A DNA stretch of 12,016 nt from Nitrospinaceae bacterium (GTDB lineage: Bacteria; Nitrospinota; Nitrospinia; Nitrospinales; VA-1), in the NCBI GenBank assembly GCA_012961055.1, contig DUAA01000245.1:1-12016 (forward strand), given 5' to 3'. The notes below the pieces were generated by a model. It saw only the letters and a program-made list of their open reading frames with translations. It had not been told where the DNA came from and searched no databases. Below, piece by piece: positions 1 through 6,317 of the stretch (within the stretch, counting starts at the first letter, position 1; the number at the start of each line of letters is the position of its first letter). Position numbers and translations under genes: made by a program.

Positions 1-1
1 G

Positions 2-628
2 CCATTCGATATCAAGATCAGCAAAAAGCCTGACGATCCTTTGGATGGAGGAGTACGAGCTTATTACTGCAAGATGGGATATTCATTTCCCTTGGGGTTT
101 GAAATGGGGAAAATTTGCAGTTATCAGGACGGAGAGATTTTGGATATTGCTCTGGATGACCCGAATCTGATATTCCTATCCGTTTCGCGGACCAAGGAAA
201 AAGAATTTAGGGCCCCAGCTTACCCGGGTACTCCAGAAGTTCCTGAGGAATATGCCTATCCTAGGGCGGTTTTGGAGCGTGCCGGAACTCTGGGTCCTTA
301 TATACAGATGGTCTCCAATTTTAAGATATGGTTTGATTCGAGTCAGGTTTCCATCCTCATTCAAGGGGCTCCTGATCTTTATGAGTATGGACTACAGGGG
401 GGATCTGGGCTTATGGTTAGGAGTCACGCGGCGGATAAGATCCCGGCTTATGTGGAGAACACTTCCCAGTCCTGGCAAGAGGGAATGAGTTTCAATTTTG
501 TCAACATCCACCTGGCTCTGAGCCCTGGAACCGACACGGCTCTGGTCCCTTACAATACCCCGCTTTTTACAATTTACCCTATGTTACCTGCCCAAAATAT
601 TAAATGGCTGGACATATCGGAAGCTTGA
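2..628 (+). CDS. hypothetical protein, 5' end outside window
   Basis: The frame is open from the left edge (codons start at base 2) to a TGA at 626-628, so the gene very likely begins upstream; the internal TTG at 41 is not a convincing start because the preceding codons read as ordinary protein (PFDIKISKKPDDP). About 208 residues are visible. There is no signal peptide or membrane segment in the visible part. It is rich in Gly, Pro and aromatic residues and looks like an all-beta fold. The C-terminal third runs through LLIQGAPDLYEYGL-like text (ILIQGAPDLYEYGLQGG), then NFVNIHLALSPG and YNTPLFTIYPMLP. The last stretch vaguely recalls the 'GTPLxxIxP' ending of DUF6065-like proteins, but this is only an impression. 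I do not recognise the family and assign no function. No clear terminator follows. Confidence 0.7.
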   Translation, partial: PFDIKISKKPDDPLDGGVRAYYCKMGYSFPLGFEMGKICSYQDGEILDIALDDPNLIFLSVSRTKEKEFRAPAYPGTPEVPEEYAYPRAVLERAGTLGPYIQMVSNFKIWFDSSQVSILIQGAPDLYEYGLQGGSGLMVRSHAADKIPAYVENTSQSWQEGMSFNFVNIHLALSPGTDTALVPYNTPLFTIYPMLPAQNIKWLDISEA

Positions 629-739
629 GTTCCAATATTTGCTTTCGTAGCGTTCAAAATTCTATCTCCGAATTGGCGTTATAAATAGAGCGAAATAAAA
701 TCAACTTTGGTGACTGATGGTCCAACTTGAAAAATTTCG

Positions 740-969
740 GTGCTGGACGATTTTTGGATTCGTATTTCTGCTGTTTTTATTCTTGTTCAAATAGCCTCTA
801 ATTTAGGAGAGGACTTTGCTCCCGCTATGTCGTTGGATGGAAAACAGCTTGTCTTTGTAGCATGCGATGACGATTTAAAAGTTTGTGATCTGAATAACGC
901 CGCCACCTTTTTATTAATAGGCTGAGGATTACAAATCCTTATTTTGGTATTGGATGGAGTAAAAGCTAG
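740..969 (+). pseudogene. probable remnant of a TolB/PD40-type beta-propeller gene
   Basis: The frame opening with GTG at 740 contains EDFAPAMSLDGKQLVFV followed by DDDLKVCDLNN. This fits the PD40/WD40-like repeat of TolB-type propellers (family pattern: D-x-x-P-x-W-S-P-D-G-K-x-x-x-F-x-S, then a D-rich turn and a 'V-x-D-L' strand), with the usual W and P replaced by M and L. That frame stops at 923-925. A different frame continues with NRLRITNPYFGIGWSKS up to TAG at 967-969, resembling the next repeat ('RLT...P.WSPDG'), so a single frameshift near 905-918 would join one and a half blades. The fragment is far shorter than any functional propeller, has no convincing ribosome-binding site, and lies in a gene-poor AT-rich gap. 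I infer a decayed gene; chance resemblance is the alternative. Confidence 0.35.
784..804 (+). repeat. imperfect direct repeat, copy 1
   Basis: This 21-bp stretch starting TGTTCAAATAG matches positions 1191-1211 at 19 of 21 bases (differences C/G and T/C). It lies inside the presumed propeller-gene remnant. Similarity stops abruptly on the left and fades within a few bases on the right. Its role is unknown. Confidence 0.4.
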
Positions 970-1190
970 TTGGTAAGATTTGTAGCTTAAATGAAAACTT
1001 TTTATAGAAACCAATCAAATATATATTGATCTACAGCCTTGTTATAGTCTCAAGCCGCTTTTTAAGTACTACTTATTTGCAACCTTGATCGAAACGTTGC
1101 CTTAAAACCTCGTCTAATTCAAAGGGGGTAGTAAACTAGCATTAATGAACTCGTTTTGTGTCATACTTCGTTGCGATTTTAAATCAACCG
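970..1190. other. AT-rich intergenic stretch without recognisable gene
   Basis: Together with 629-739 this completes a gap of about 610 bp between the first gene and the small gene at 1242. Apart from the propeller-like remnant and the two 21-bp repeat copies, I see short frames with many stops on both strands, no tRNA cloverleaf and no strong promoter or terminator. The overlapping minus-strand frame at 787-1014 has a composition unlike a real protein and is not called. Confidence 0.5.
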
Positions 1191-1211
1191 TGTTCAAATA
1201 GGCTCCAATTT
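1191..1211 (+). repeat. imperfect direct repeat, copy 2
   Basis: This is the second copy of the 21-bp repeat at 784-804 (19/21 identical), about 407 bp downstream and only 31 bp before the start of the small gene at 1242. It could be the edge of an old duplication or a shared regulatory site; the sequence alone does not decide. Confidence 0.4.
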
Positions 1212-1241
1212 GATTAGGAAAATTAGAAAAAGGAATTGATG

Positions 1242-1430
1242 ATGGCAGACAGACAAAAAAGACCCAAAATGGTTTTCAGGAAGTTTTTGGAGGACAATAA
1301 ACTTATTCTTGAAAAGTTTGGCAACCGAAAAGGTGAGAAATATACCCGTGAACCGTGGATGCTAAATGCCAACCCAGCGGCTGAATGGACAATGGAAATT
1401 GAAGTCGAAGACGAGCAATGTGGAAACTAG
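1242..1430 (+). CDS. small hypothetical protein, 62 aa
   Basis: Predicted 62-residue soluble, highly charged protein (MADRQKRPKMVFRKFLEDNK...). The N-terminal half is basic and probably helical; the C-terminal half contains EPWMLNANPAAEWTMEIEVEDEQ and is acidic. There is no signal peptide, membrane segment or metal-binding motif, and only one Cys near the end. Three start codons lie in tandem (TTG 1236, ATG 1239, ATG 1242). I choose ATG 1242 because the AGGA at 1231-1234 then sits 7 nt upstream. The AAAAAGGA ribosome-binding site, proper ATG and protein-like composition support a real gene, but I do not recognise the family. Its TAG (1428-1430) overlaps by two bases the stop codon of the convergent aminotransferase gene, so neither mRNA can have a terminator between them. 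Confidence 0.55.
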   Translation: MADRQKRPKMVFRKFLEDNKLILEKFGNRKGEKYTREPWMLNANPAAEWTMEIEVEDEQCGN

Positions 1431-2503
1431 CAGATTTTTCCTAGTACTTTTAACAATCGCTGAAATTCTTGATGAGTGATGTCGCCCATATTAGCGATAC
1501 GAAAAATACGATTGCTCAACTTTCCTTGTCCTGCATAGATAATGAACCCATTAGCCTTCAACTCGCCATGAAGTTCCTCGTAGCTCATTCCTTTTGGAAG
1601 GAGTAGTCCTGTCAAACAATTGCTGCGCCAGCCTTCAGAGATTAGAAATTCCAGGCGAATATCTTTAAATCCATCACGCAAAAATTTTGCGGCGGCGGCA
1701 TAGCGCTGCACCCGCCCTGCAACCGTTTCGTCAATGAGTTCATCAAGTGCCACATCCAATGCGTAATGGGCAGGGATTGCAGGAGTGAATAATAATTCTC
1801 CTTTGTCCTGCGCCGTATGGTAACCGGTAAGATTGAAGTAGAGAGTTCGCTCGGGAATTTTGTTCAAGCGCTCTAGGTCTTTTTTCCGAAACAGGACAAA
1901 GGAAACGCCGGAGAAAGCTTGAATACATTTGTTAGCGGTTCCCACAGCAATATCAATGGAGCAGGATGTGAAATCAACTTCATCTCCAGCCAGACTGCTG
2001 ATGCAATCTGCTAAAAATATTTTTTTATAACAGCGTGCAAGTTCGCCTATCTCCTTCAAGGGGTTGAGAAGCCCGGTTGTTGTTTCATGATGGACCAGAG
2101 TTACGACTTCTATGTCTGGATTTTGCTGTAATTTTCTTTCAATGTCTTCTAAGTTGGGAGGTTTTCCCCAGTCCATTTTAATCGAGTGGTAATTGAATCG
2201 GTAAATGTCGCAGATCTTTCTGATACGTTCACCATACACTCCATTTTCAATGACCAGCATGGACCGGTTTGGACTCAGGCACGAAGAGACAGCCATTTCC
2301 AACGCGGCAGTTCCTGAGCCGGAAACCAATACGGAGGTGTATTCCTCTTCGATATTAAAAGCTTTGAGTAATTTGGTGCGGATCGCTGCCATTAAATCTG
2401 AGAATTCTTTTTCTCTGTGACAGAGATCGGGGAGCATTAATGCCTGTCGAACCTTATCGGTAACATTGACAGGGCCGGGATTGAGCAATACGGTTCGGGA
2501 CAT
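1427..2503 (-). CDS. PLP-dependent aminotransferase, 2-aminoethylphosphonate--pyruvate transaminase-like
   Basis: A complete 358-residue class V (fold type I) aminotransferase. It opens with LLNPGPVNVTDKVRQAL and PDLCHREKEF, the hallmark start of the 2-aminoethylphosphonate (AEP) transaminase group (PhnW/AepZ) and its alanine--glyoxylate aminotransferase relatives. The phosphate-binding SGSGTAALE is at 61-69, the HHETTTG loop at 138-144, Asp166 (FLADCISS) is placed to pair with the PLP pyridine nitrogen, and Lys192 in TANKCIQ forms the Schiff base, as in the 'SANKCIQ' of PhnW. Arg335 (FRIANMGD) is placed to bind the substrate carboxylate. Length is normal for the family. Family members interconvert AEP and pyruvate with phosphonoacetaldehyde and alanine; substrate choice cannot be settled here because no other phosphonate gene (phnX, ppd, pepM) is in the window, so I give no symbol. 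The ATG at 2503 has no clear Shine-Dalgarno sequence. Transcribed divergently from the DUF4159 gene. Confidence 0.88.
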   Translation of the reverse strand: MSRTVLLNPGPVNVTDKVRQALMLPDLCHREKEFSDLMAAIRTKLLKAFNIEEEYTSVLVSGSGTAALEMAVSSCLSPNRSMLVIENGVYGERIRKICDIYRFNYHSIKMDWGKPPNLEDIERKLQQNPDIEVVTLVHHETTTGLLNPLKEIGELARCYKKIFLADCISSLAGDEVDFTSCSIDIAVGTANKCIQAFSGVSFVLFRKKDLERLNKIPERTLYFNLTGYHTAQDKGELLFTPAIPAHYALDVALDELIDETVAGRVQRYAAAAKFLRDGFKDIRLEFLISEGWRSNCLTGLLLPKGMSYEELHGELKANGFIIYAGQGKLSNRIFRIANMGDITHQEFQRLLKVLGKIC

Positions 2504-2604
2504 ATGTTTTATTTGTTAAGTAGAGGTTATTAGAATACTGCTCAAGTTTACCTTAGCCGATCTTATCGTACCAAAGTAATTATCCATAAGAAGGTAATGA
2601 TTTA

Positions 2605-2610
2605 TATAAT
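2605..2610 (+). promoter_or_regulatory. possible -10 element for the DUF4159 operon
   Basis: A perfect TATAAT lies about 80 bp before the DUF4159 start in the divergent intergenic region. No good -35 hexamer is present at 16-18 bp upstream, so this is weak. If used, transcription would start within or right at the 2611-2640 hairpin. Confidence 0.25.
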
Positions 2611-2640
2611 TATTTTCCCTCCGTGTCAGGAGGAAAAATA
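2611..2640 (+). repeat. 30-nt inverted repeat (hairpin) with Shine-Dalgarno sequence in its right arm
   Basis: Left arm TATTTTCCCTCC (2611-2622), loop GTGTCA (2623-2628), right arm GGAGGAAAAATA (2629-2640). Eleven of 12 positions pair (one C/A mismatch). The AGGAGG at 2628-2633 is the best ribosome-binding sequence in the neighbourhood, yet it is 20 nt upstream of the TTG at 2654 and 56 nt upstream of the ATG at 2690. The element could be a protein-binding operator for the two divergent genes, a small RNA hairpin, or a terminator-like structure; it is not in a normal terminator position because genes on both sides point away from it. Confidence 0.5.
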
Positions 2641-2689
2641 GCGGGGGGATTGCTTGTATCCCCGTACCACCTGTTTTAAACTCAATTGG

Positions 2690-3454
2690 ATGCAAAAACT
2701 AATACCTACATTAGGCTTGATTCTGGTTCTCGTCATCTGGGGCCAAATTTCTTCCCCGGCCGTGGCGGGTTATTCCAGTCTGACTCTTCCGCAAATTTTA
2801 TACCAAGGAGGCAATGATAATCCTCGGCCAGATGCTCTGCGAAGCCTTCTTGCTCAGATTTCACGCAGAACATCCATTGAAGTCAACCGGGAGCCGATTA
2901 CGCTTAAACTCACTGATCCTGAATTATTTCGACATCCTTTTATTTACATGGGGGGGGATGAAGAATTTGACCCTTTCCCTGAAAAAGATCTGGCAATTTT
3001 AAGAAATTATTTAAGCTATGGGGGGTTTCTGTTTATTGATGATAGTTCCGTGCGGGCCGGTTCTGCATTTGATGCTTCGGTTCGTAAAATGATAGCAGAA
3101 TTATTTCCACAGAATCCTCTGCAAAAAATTTCGCGCAATCATTCCATTTTTCGATCATTTTACCTGCTCAATACGGTGTCTGGTCGGTCCATCATCAGAC
3201 CTTATCTTGAAGGTATATCCATCAAAGGAAGAACCGTGCTCATGCTCAGCTCCAATGATCAGAGTGGTGCGTGGTCAAGGAATAAACTGGGGCATTGGAA
3301 TTATGACGTGATTGCGGGAGGATATAGGCAGAGGCAGCTTGCCATTCGTCTAGGCATAAATATCATTATGTATGCACTGACCCTTGATTACAAAAAGGAT
3401 ATGGTGCATTTGCCCATAATTCTTGAACGACTGCGCAGGTACAATCCTAAATGA
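2690..3454 (+). CDS. exported DUF4159 domain protein
   Basis: A 254-residue protein from ATG 2690. The N-terminus MQKLIPTLGLILVLVIWGQ is a classical Sec signal peptide with a likely signal peptidase I site after SPAVA (residue 26), so the product is periplasmic or surface-exposed. The rest is a full-length DUF4159 domain: LYQGGNDNPRPDALRSLL (38-54), LTDPELFRHPFIYMGGDEEF (74-93), then LRNYLSYGGFLFIDDSS (104-120), the typical glycine-rich strand and DD of this glutaminase-amidotransferase-like fold, and GYRQRQLAIRLGINIIMYAL near the end. Function of the family is unknown; it usually accompanies MoxR ATPases and VWA proteins. A TTG start at 2654 would add 12 residues with only a poor GGGGGGA ribosome-binding site; ATG gives a cleaner signal peptide, but neither start has a good site. 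It is followed with a 4-bp ATGA overlap by its membrane partner. Confidence 0.8.
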   Translation: MQKLIPTLGLILVLVIWGQISSPAVAGYSSLTLPQILYQGGNDNPRPDALRSLLAQISRRTSIEVNREPITLKLTDPELFRHPFIYMGGDEEFDPFPEKDLAILRNYLSYGGFLFIDDSSVRAGSAFDASVRKMIAELFPQNPLQKISRNHSIFRSFYLLNTVSGRSIIRPYLEGISIKGRTVLMLSSNDQSGAWSRNKLGHWNYDVIAGGYRQRQLAIRLGINIIMYALTLDYKKDMVHLPIILERLRRYNPK

Positions 3455-5760
3455 ACATGCTGGGAAAAATTTTTGGGGTGGATTCTGAAGAATTTAATCA
3501 ATGGCAGCTTCATTGGTGGCCCGAGGACCCCGTGTTGATCTTCACTGTTCTCGGCATCGTGATTCCCTTGGCGCTATGGTTTTTCTGGGCTAGCCTGAGC
3601 AGGGTGACCCGTTGGACACGAAAACTGCTTCTCTTTGCGCTTCGGTTGAGTGCGTTTACAATATTATTATTGATAATTTTAAGACCCGAACTAGAATTTC
3701 GCAAAACCCAATCGCTTAAAAATTTCATTGCCGTTTTACTCGATAACAGCAAAAGCCTTTCCATAAAAACAATAACCGATAAAAAGGAGCTCTCAAGAAT
3801 TGACCTGATAAATAATGCTTTAAAGTCGAACACTTCTTTTTTCGAAAGCCTGGGGAAAGATTTCAATGTGGATTATTATTTTTTCTCTGATGAAATCGAA
3901 AGGGTGGGGAAGGAGGCGGTAATTAATACTTATCGGCCTCATCGACCCTATACCAACCTTACGCAGGTTTTTGATGATTTGGCTGGACATTATGAAGGCC
4001 GATCGTTGCAAGGCGTGTTTCTGTTTTCAGATGGTGCGGATCTGACCCAGGAGTCTGGTGAAATTTCTAGAAACCTGGAAGAACGGGTTAAAGGGTTAAG
4101 GAGCCCCATTCATACTCTGCAGGCTGGAAGTAATGTAGGGTTTAAAGATCTGGCTATAGAGGCTGTTTCGGCATCAGATTTTGGATTTGTTCAACAACCC
4201 ATGCAGATCTCCCTCACCGTGTTCTCCTCTTCGCTGGGAAATCGTGACATTCCATTGGTATTGAAAGAGGGCGATCGTATCCTAATCTCTAAGATCATTG
4301 AGGTGAGGGCGGATACAAAACGGTTTGAAGTGGAACTGGAGTTTACTCCCAATAAATCAGGAAAAAGAATTTATACCCTTAGCTTGCCCAAATTTGTCGG
4401 GGAATTTATTCACACTAATAATAAAAAAGAATTTGAGATCAATGTGGTGCGGGACAGGATCCGAATTCTTCACCTTAATGGTCGGCCTTCGTGGGACTCC
4501 CGATATCTTCGCGAAGTTCTTGCTCACAATCCGAAAATTGATCTTCTTTCATTTTTTATTCTCAGAAATCTTGGGGATGATGTAGAGGCCCCAATTTCCG
4601 AGCTTAGCTTGATTCCTTTTCCTTCAAACCTATTGTTTGACGATTACTTGAGTTCTTTTGATCTGATTATTTTTCAAAACTTCAAATACGACCCATTTAT
4701 TGACAAGAAGTATTTGGATAATATCCAGAAGTACGTACACAATGGTGGTTCTTTTTTGATGATTGGTGGTGACCTTTCTTTTCAGGGGGGTGGTTATTCG
4801 AGGACAGCTATTGAAGAAATTCTGCCAGTTAGTTTTCAAGATAATCCCAGTCCCTTTGTGGATGAGGCTTTTCATCCCATCTTAAATGAAAATTTTTTTC
4901 GCCATCCTATTATGCGCCTGGAGAAAGATTATAAACTCAATCAGGATGCATGGCAGTCGCTCCCTCCACTTCAAGGCATCAATAAAGGATTGCTTCCGGA
5001 TAAGAACGCGCATGTTCTAGCTTGGTTTTCAAAAGGAGAAGTGTTCCCCCTCCTGGTAACCGGAAATTTTGGAAAAGGTAGAACCGCTCTACTTGCTACT
5101 GATTCGACATGGAACTGGAATTTTAGAAATGTGGGTGGAGGAAGCAGTGGCAGATTCTTCCAAAGGTTTTGGAATAACATAGTTGACTGGTTGATCGCTG
5201 AGCCAGAAACACGACGATTGCAATTAGAGTCGGATAAAGATAGGTATCGGAAAGGTCAGCAGGTCCTGTTAAAGGTTAGCTTGGTGCAAAAGAATTATCA
5301 GCCCTCAGTTGGTACGGCGGTAAAGTTGATTTTGAAAACAATCAATAATCAGGGCGATAATAAAACGGTCTATGATTTAAAAACTGACAAACATGGAGAA
5401 GGGACCTTCATGTTTCTTCCAGATGAGGAAGGATTTTATTCTGCTCATACTCAAACTAATTTGGGTGATGAAACCCTGGAAGAAGAAATCATGTTTTCAG
5501 TGTTGAAGGATAATGCGGAATTTGAAAAACCTTTGGTCAACGAAACCCTGTTGAAAAAAATATCCGAAATTTCCGGGGGTAGACACCATATTCTCAATGG
5601 CAGTGATGACCTTAGTGTGTTGCAGTTTTCCAACCCTAGTATCGAAGTGAGTAGTCACAGTCGTTCTTTTTCACTCTGGAACAATTGGTGGGCTTATGGT
5701 CTGGTGATGGGGTTTTTGGTGATGGACTGGTATCTACGGCGAAAGTCTGGTTTGAGTTAG
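3451..5760 (+). CDS. membrane protein with VWA-like and GATase1-like domains
   Basis: 769 residues, translationally coupled to the DUF4159 gene by the ATGA overlap at 3451-3454. Two N-terminal membrane helices (about 28-49 and 57-77) are followed by a VWA-like domain. A complete MIDAS metal site is visible: D98-N-S100-K-S102, a Thr at 168 or 171, and Asp194 in LFSDGAD. Beta-sandwich regions follow (about 230-330), then a GATase1-like Rossmann domain (about 335-585) with ILHLNGRPSWDSRYLREVL, FDLIIFQNF and HNGGSFLMIGGDLSFQGGGY, and the conserved WNWNFRN...FFQRFWNNIVDWL ending. A second beta domain (about 590-685) and a C-terminal helix (742-762) close the protein. This is the layout of large membrane proteins found in MoxR/DUF58/BatA/DUF4159 clusters, whose role is thought to lie in envelope assembly or stress. 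The protein contains no cysteine, so the amidotransferase-like domain cannot use the usual Cys nucleophile and is presumably structural or ligand-binding. Confidence 0.82.
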   Translation: MNMLGKIFGVDSEEFNQWQLHWWPEDPVLIFTVLGIVIPLALWFFWASLSRVTRWTRKLLLFALRLSAFTILLLIILRPELEFRKTQSLKNFIAVLLDNSKSLSIKTITDKKELSRIDLINNALKSNTSFFESLGKDFNVDYYFFSDEIERVGKEAVINTYRPHRPYTNLTQVFDDLAGHYEGRSLQGVFLFSDGADLTQESGEISRNLEERVKGLRSPIHTLQAGSNVGFKDLAIEAVSASDFGFVQQPMQISLTVFSSSLGNRDIPLVLKEGDRILISKIIEVRADTKRFEVELEFTPNKSGKRIYTLSLPKFVGEFIHTNNKKEFEINVVRDRIRILHLNGRPSWDSRYLREVLAHNPKIDLLSFFILRNLGDDVEAPISELSLIPFPSNLLFDDYLSSFDLIIFQNFKYDPFIDKKYLDNIQKYVHNGGSFLMIGGDLSFQGGGYSRTAIEEILPVSFQDNPSPFVDEAFHPILNENFFRHPIMRLEKDYKLNQDAWQSLPPLQGINKGLLPDKNAHVLAWFSKGEVFPLLVTGNFGKGRTALLATDSTWNWNFRNVGGGSSGRFFQRFWNNIVDWLIAEPETRRLQLESDKDRYRKGQQVLLKVSLVQKNYQPSVGTAVKLILKTINNQGDNKTVYDLKTDKHGEGTFMFLPDEEGFYSAHTQTNLGDETLEEEIMFSVLKDNAEFEKPLVNETLLKKISEISGGRHHILNGSDDLSVLQFSNPSIEVSSHSRSFSLWNNWWAYGLVMGFLVMDWYLRRKSGLS

Positions 5761-5841
5761 GGGCAAGTTTTTACTTAGGGCCAATATGGAGTGAGGATGA
5801 AAGTTTTGACTCAATCAAAGCAGTTGTCTTTGTGGATCCGG

Positions 5842-6034
5842 TTAAAGACCTTTGCAAGAGATTGAATAAACTATGTTGGGCGGTGTCATCATATGAAAAC
5901 AAAAGAAGCTTCCAGCGCAGCAATCTATGCCTATTGAAGACTCTTCCTTCATTCCCGGTTAATGTCCTATCCAAATTATAAAAATATAATAAGACTGCAA
6001 ATGCAGTTATCAGCAGATATTCTCTAAAAACCAT
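5842..6034 (-). pseudogene. probable frameshifted fragment of a GT-C membrane glycosyltransferase
   Basis: Read on the minus strand from ATG at 6034, the frame gives a hydrophobic helix (EYLLITAFAVLLYFY) followed by NLDRTLTGNE. This closely recalls the start of ArnT/PMT-type (GT39/GT83) glycosyltransferases, where the first membrane helix leads into 'YNLD...xGDE' with the catalytic acidic pair (here NE). In this frame the rest looks random and ends at 5771. Switching frame right after NE (near 5945-5950) gives ESSIGIDCC, then HMMTPPNIVYSI and a stop at 5842-5844, again plausible for the luminal loop and second helix. Functional enzymes of this kind have about 400-600 residues, so only the first 60-70 survive. 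The frame upstream of the ATG is also open to 6175 with no other start codon. I infer a degraded gene; no database support could be obtained. Confidence 0.35.
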
Positions 6035-6182
6035 TGAATTGGGTTTTGGTTTTTCCTTCGGACAAGGGGTAGCGTTAATCAGGTTTTGAATTAAAACTAA
6101 AAATTCTTTTTTATTGGTGACCGCAAATAGATGTGATGAAAACGGAATTGTGAAACACGTGCTTATCCTGTAATATCAGTCT

Positions 6183-6308
6183 CTAGCGTGATGTGTGACT
6201 TGTGTAAATCTTTCCGTTGTCGTCATGCTCCATAGAATAAATGAGGCCGTGATCTAATGCGAGCCCCGAAAGCATGAAGCCAGTTTCCACCGGGAGTGTC
6301 CCGGTCTA
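6183..6308 (-). other. possible short coding remnant, beta-propeller-like
   Basis: A minus-strand frame bounded by stop codons (TAG on its upstream side and TAG at 6183-6185) reads LPVETGFMLSGLALDHG, LIYSMEHDDNGKIY and ends TSHTSR. The 'GLALD-x-G-x-IY' and 'DDNGKIY' wording resembles a single blade of an NHL/SMP-30 or sugar-dehydrogenase-type propeller. From ATG 6275 it would encode only 30 residues. It overlaps the region expected to hold the promoter of the gene at 6318. It may be a gene remnant like its neighbour at 5842-6034, or chance. Confidence 0.2.
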
Positions 6309-6317
6309 TATTTTTTT

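Larger units (their letters stand above)
5761..6317. other. intergenic region with apparent gene debris
   Basis: This 557-bp gap separates the VWA/GATase gene from the solitary gene at 6318, both on the plus strand. It has no intact gene that I can support. The two minus-strand fragments listed separately account for part of it. A plus-strand frame at 5685-5981 is an out-of-frame extension of the upstream gene's end. No convincing terminator follows 5760, only a 4-bp-stem hairpin AAGTTTTTACTT at about 5765-5776, and no clear consensus promoter precedes 6318. Confidence 0.4.

Noticed and set aside
41..43. TTG as start of the first gene
   Set aside because: The frame is open to the edge with protein-like codons before it, and no Shine-Dalgarno sequence precedes the TTG.
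787..1014. 75-codon minus-strand frame over the propeller remnant
   Set aside because: Low-complexity Ser/Lys-rich translation with no start context; it is the shadow of the plus-strand remnant.
629..1241. Search for tRNA, CRISPR or insertion-sequence ends in the gaps (also 5761-6317 and 7650-8058)
   Set aside because: No cloverleaf, no regularly spaced repeats, no terminal inverted repeats with target duplication and no transposase-like frame were seen.
5685..5981. 98-codon plus-strand frame after the VWA/GATase gene
   Set aside because: It begins inside that gene in another frame, has no ribosome-binding site, and its sequence shows no protein-like signature; the minus-strand glycosyltransferase-like reading explains the overlap better.
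6246..6302. Alternative minus-strand frame reading TPGGNWLHAFGARIRS, tempting as a sugar-dehydrogenase fragment
   Set aside because: Short, ends at once in a stop, and competes with another equally protein-like frame over the same bases, so neither can be claimed firmly.
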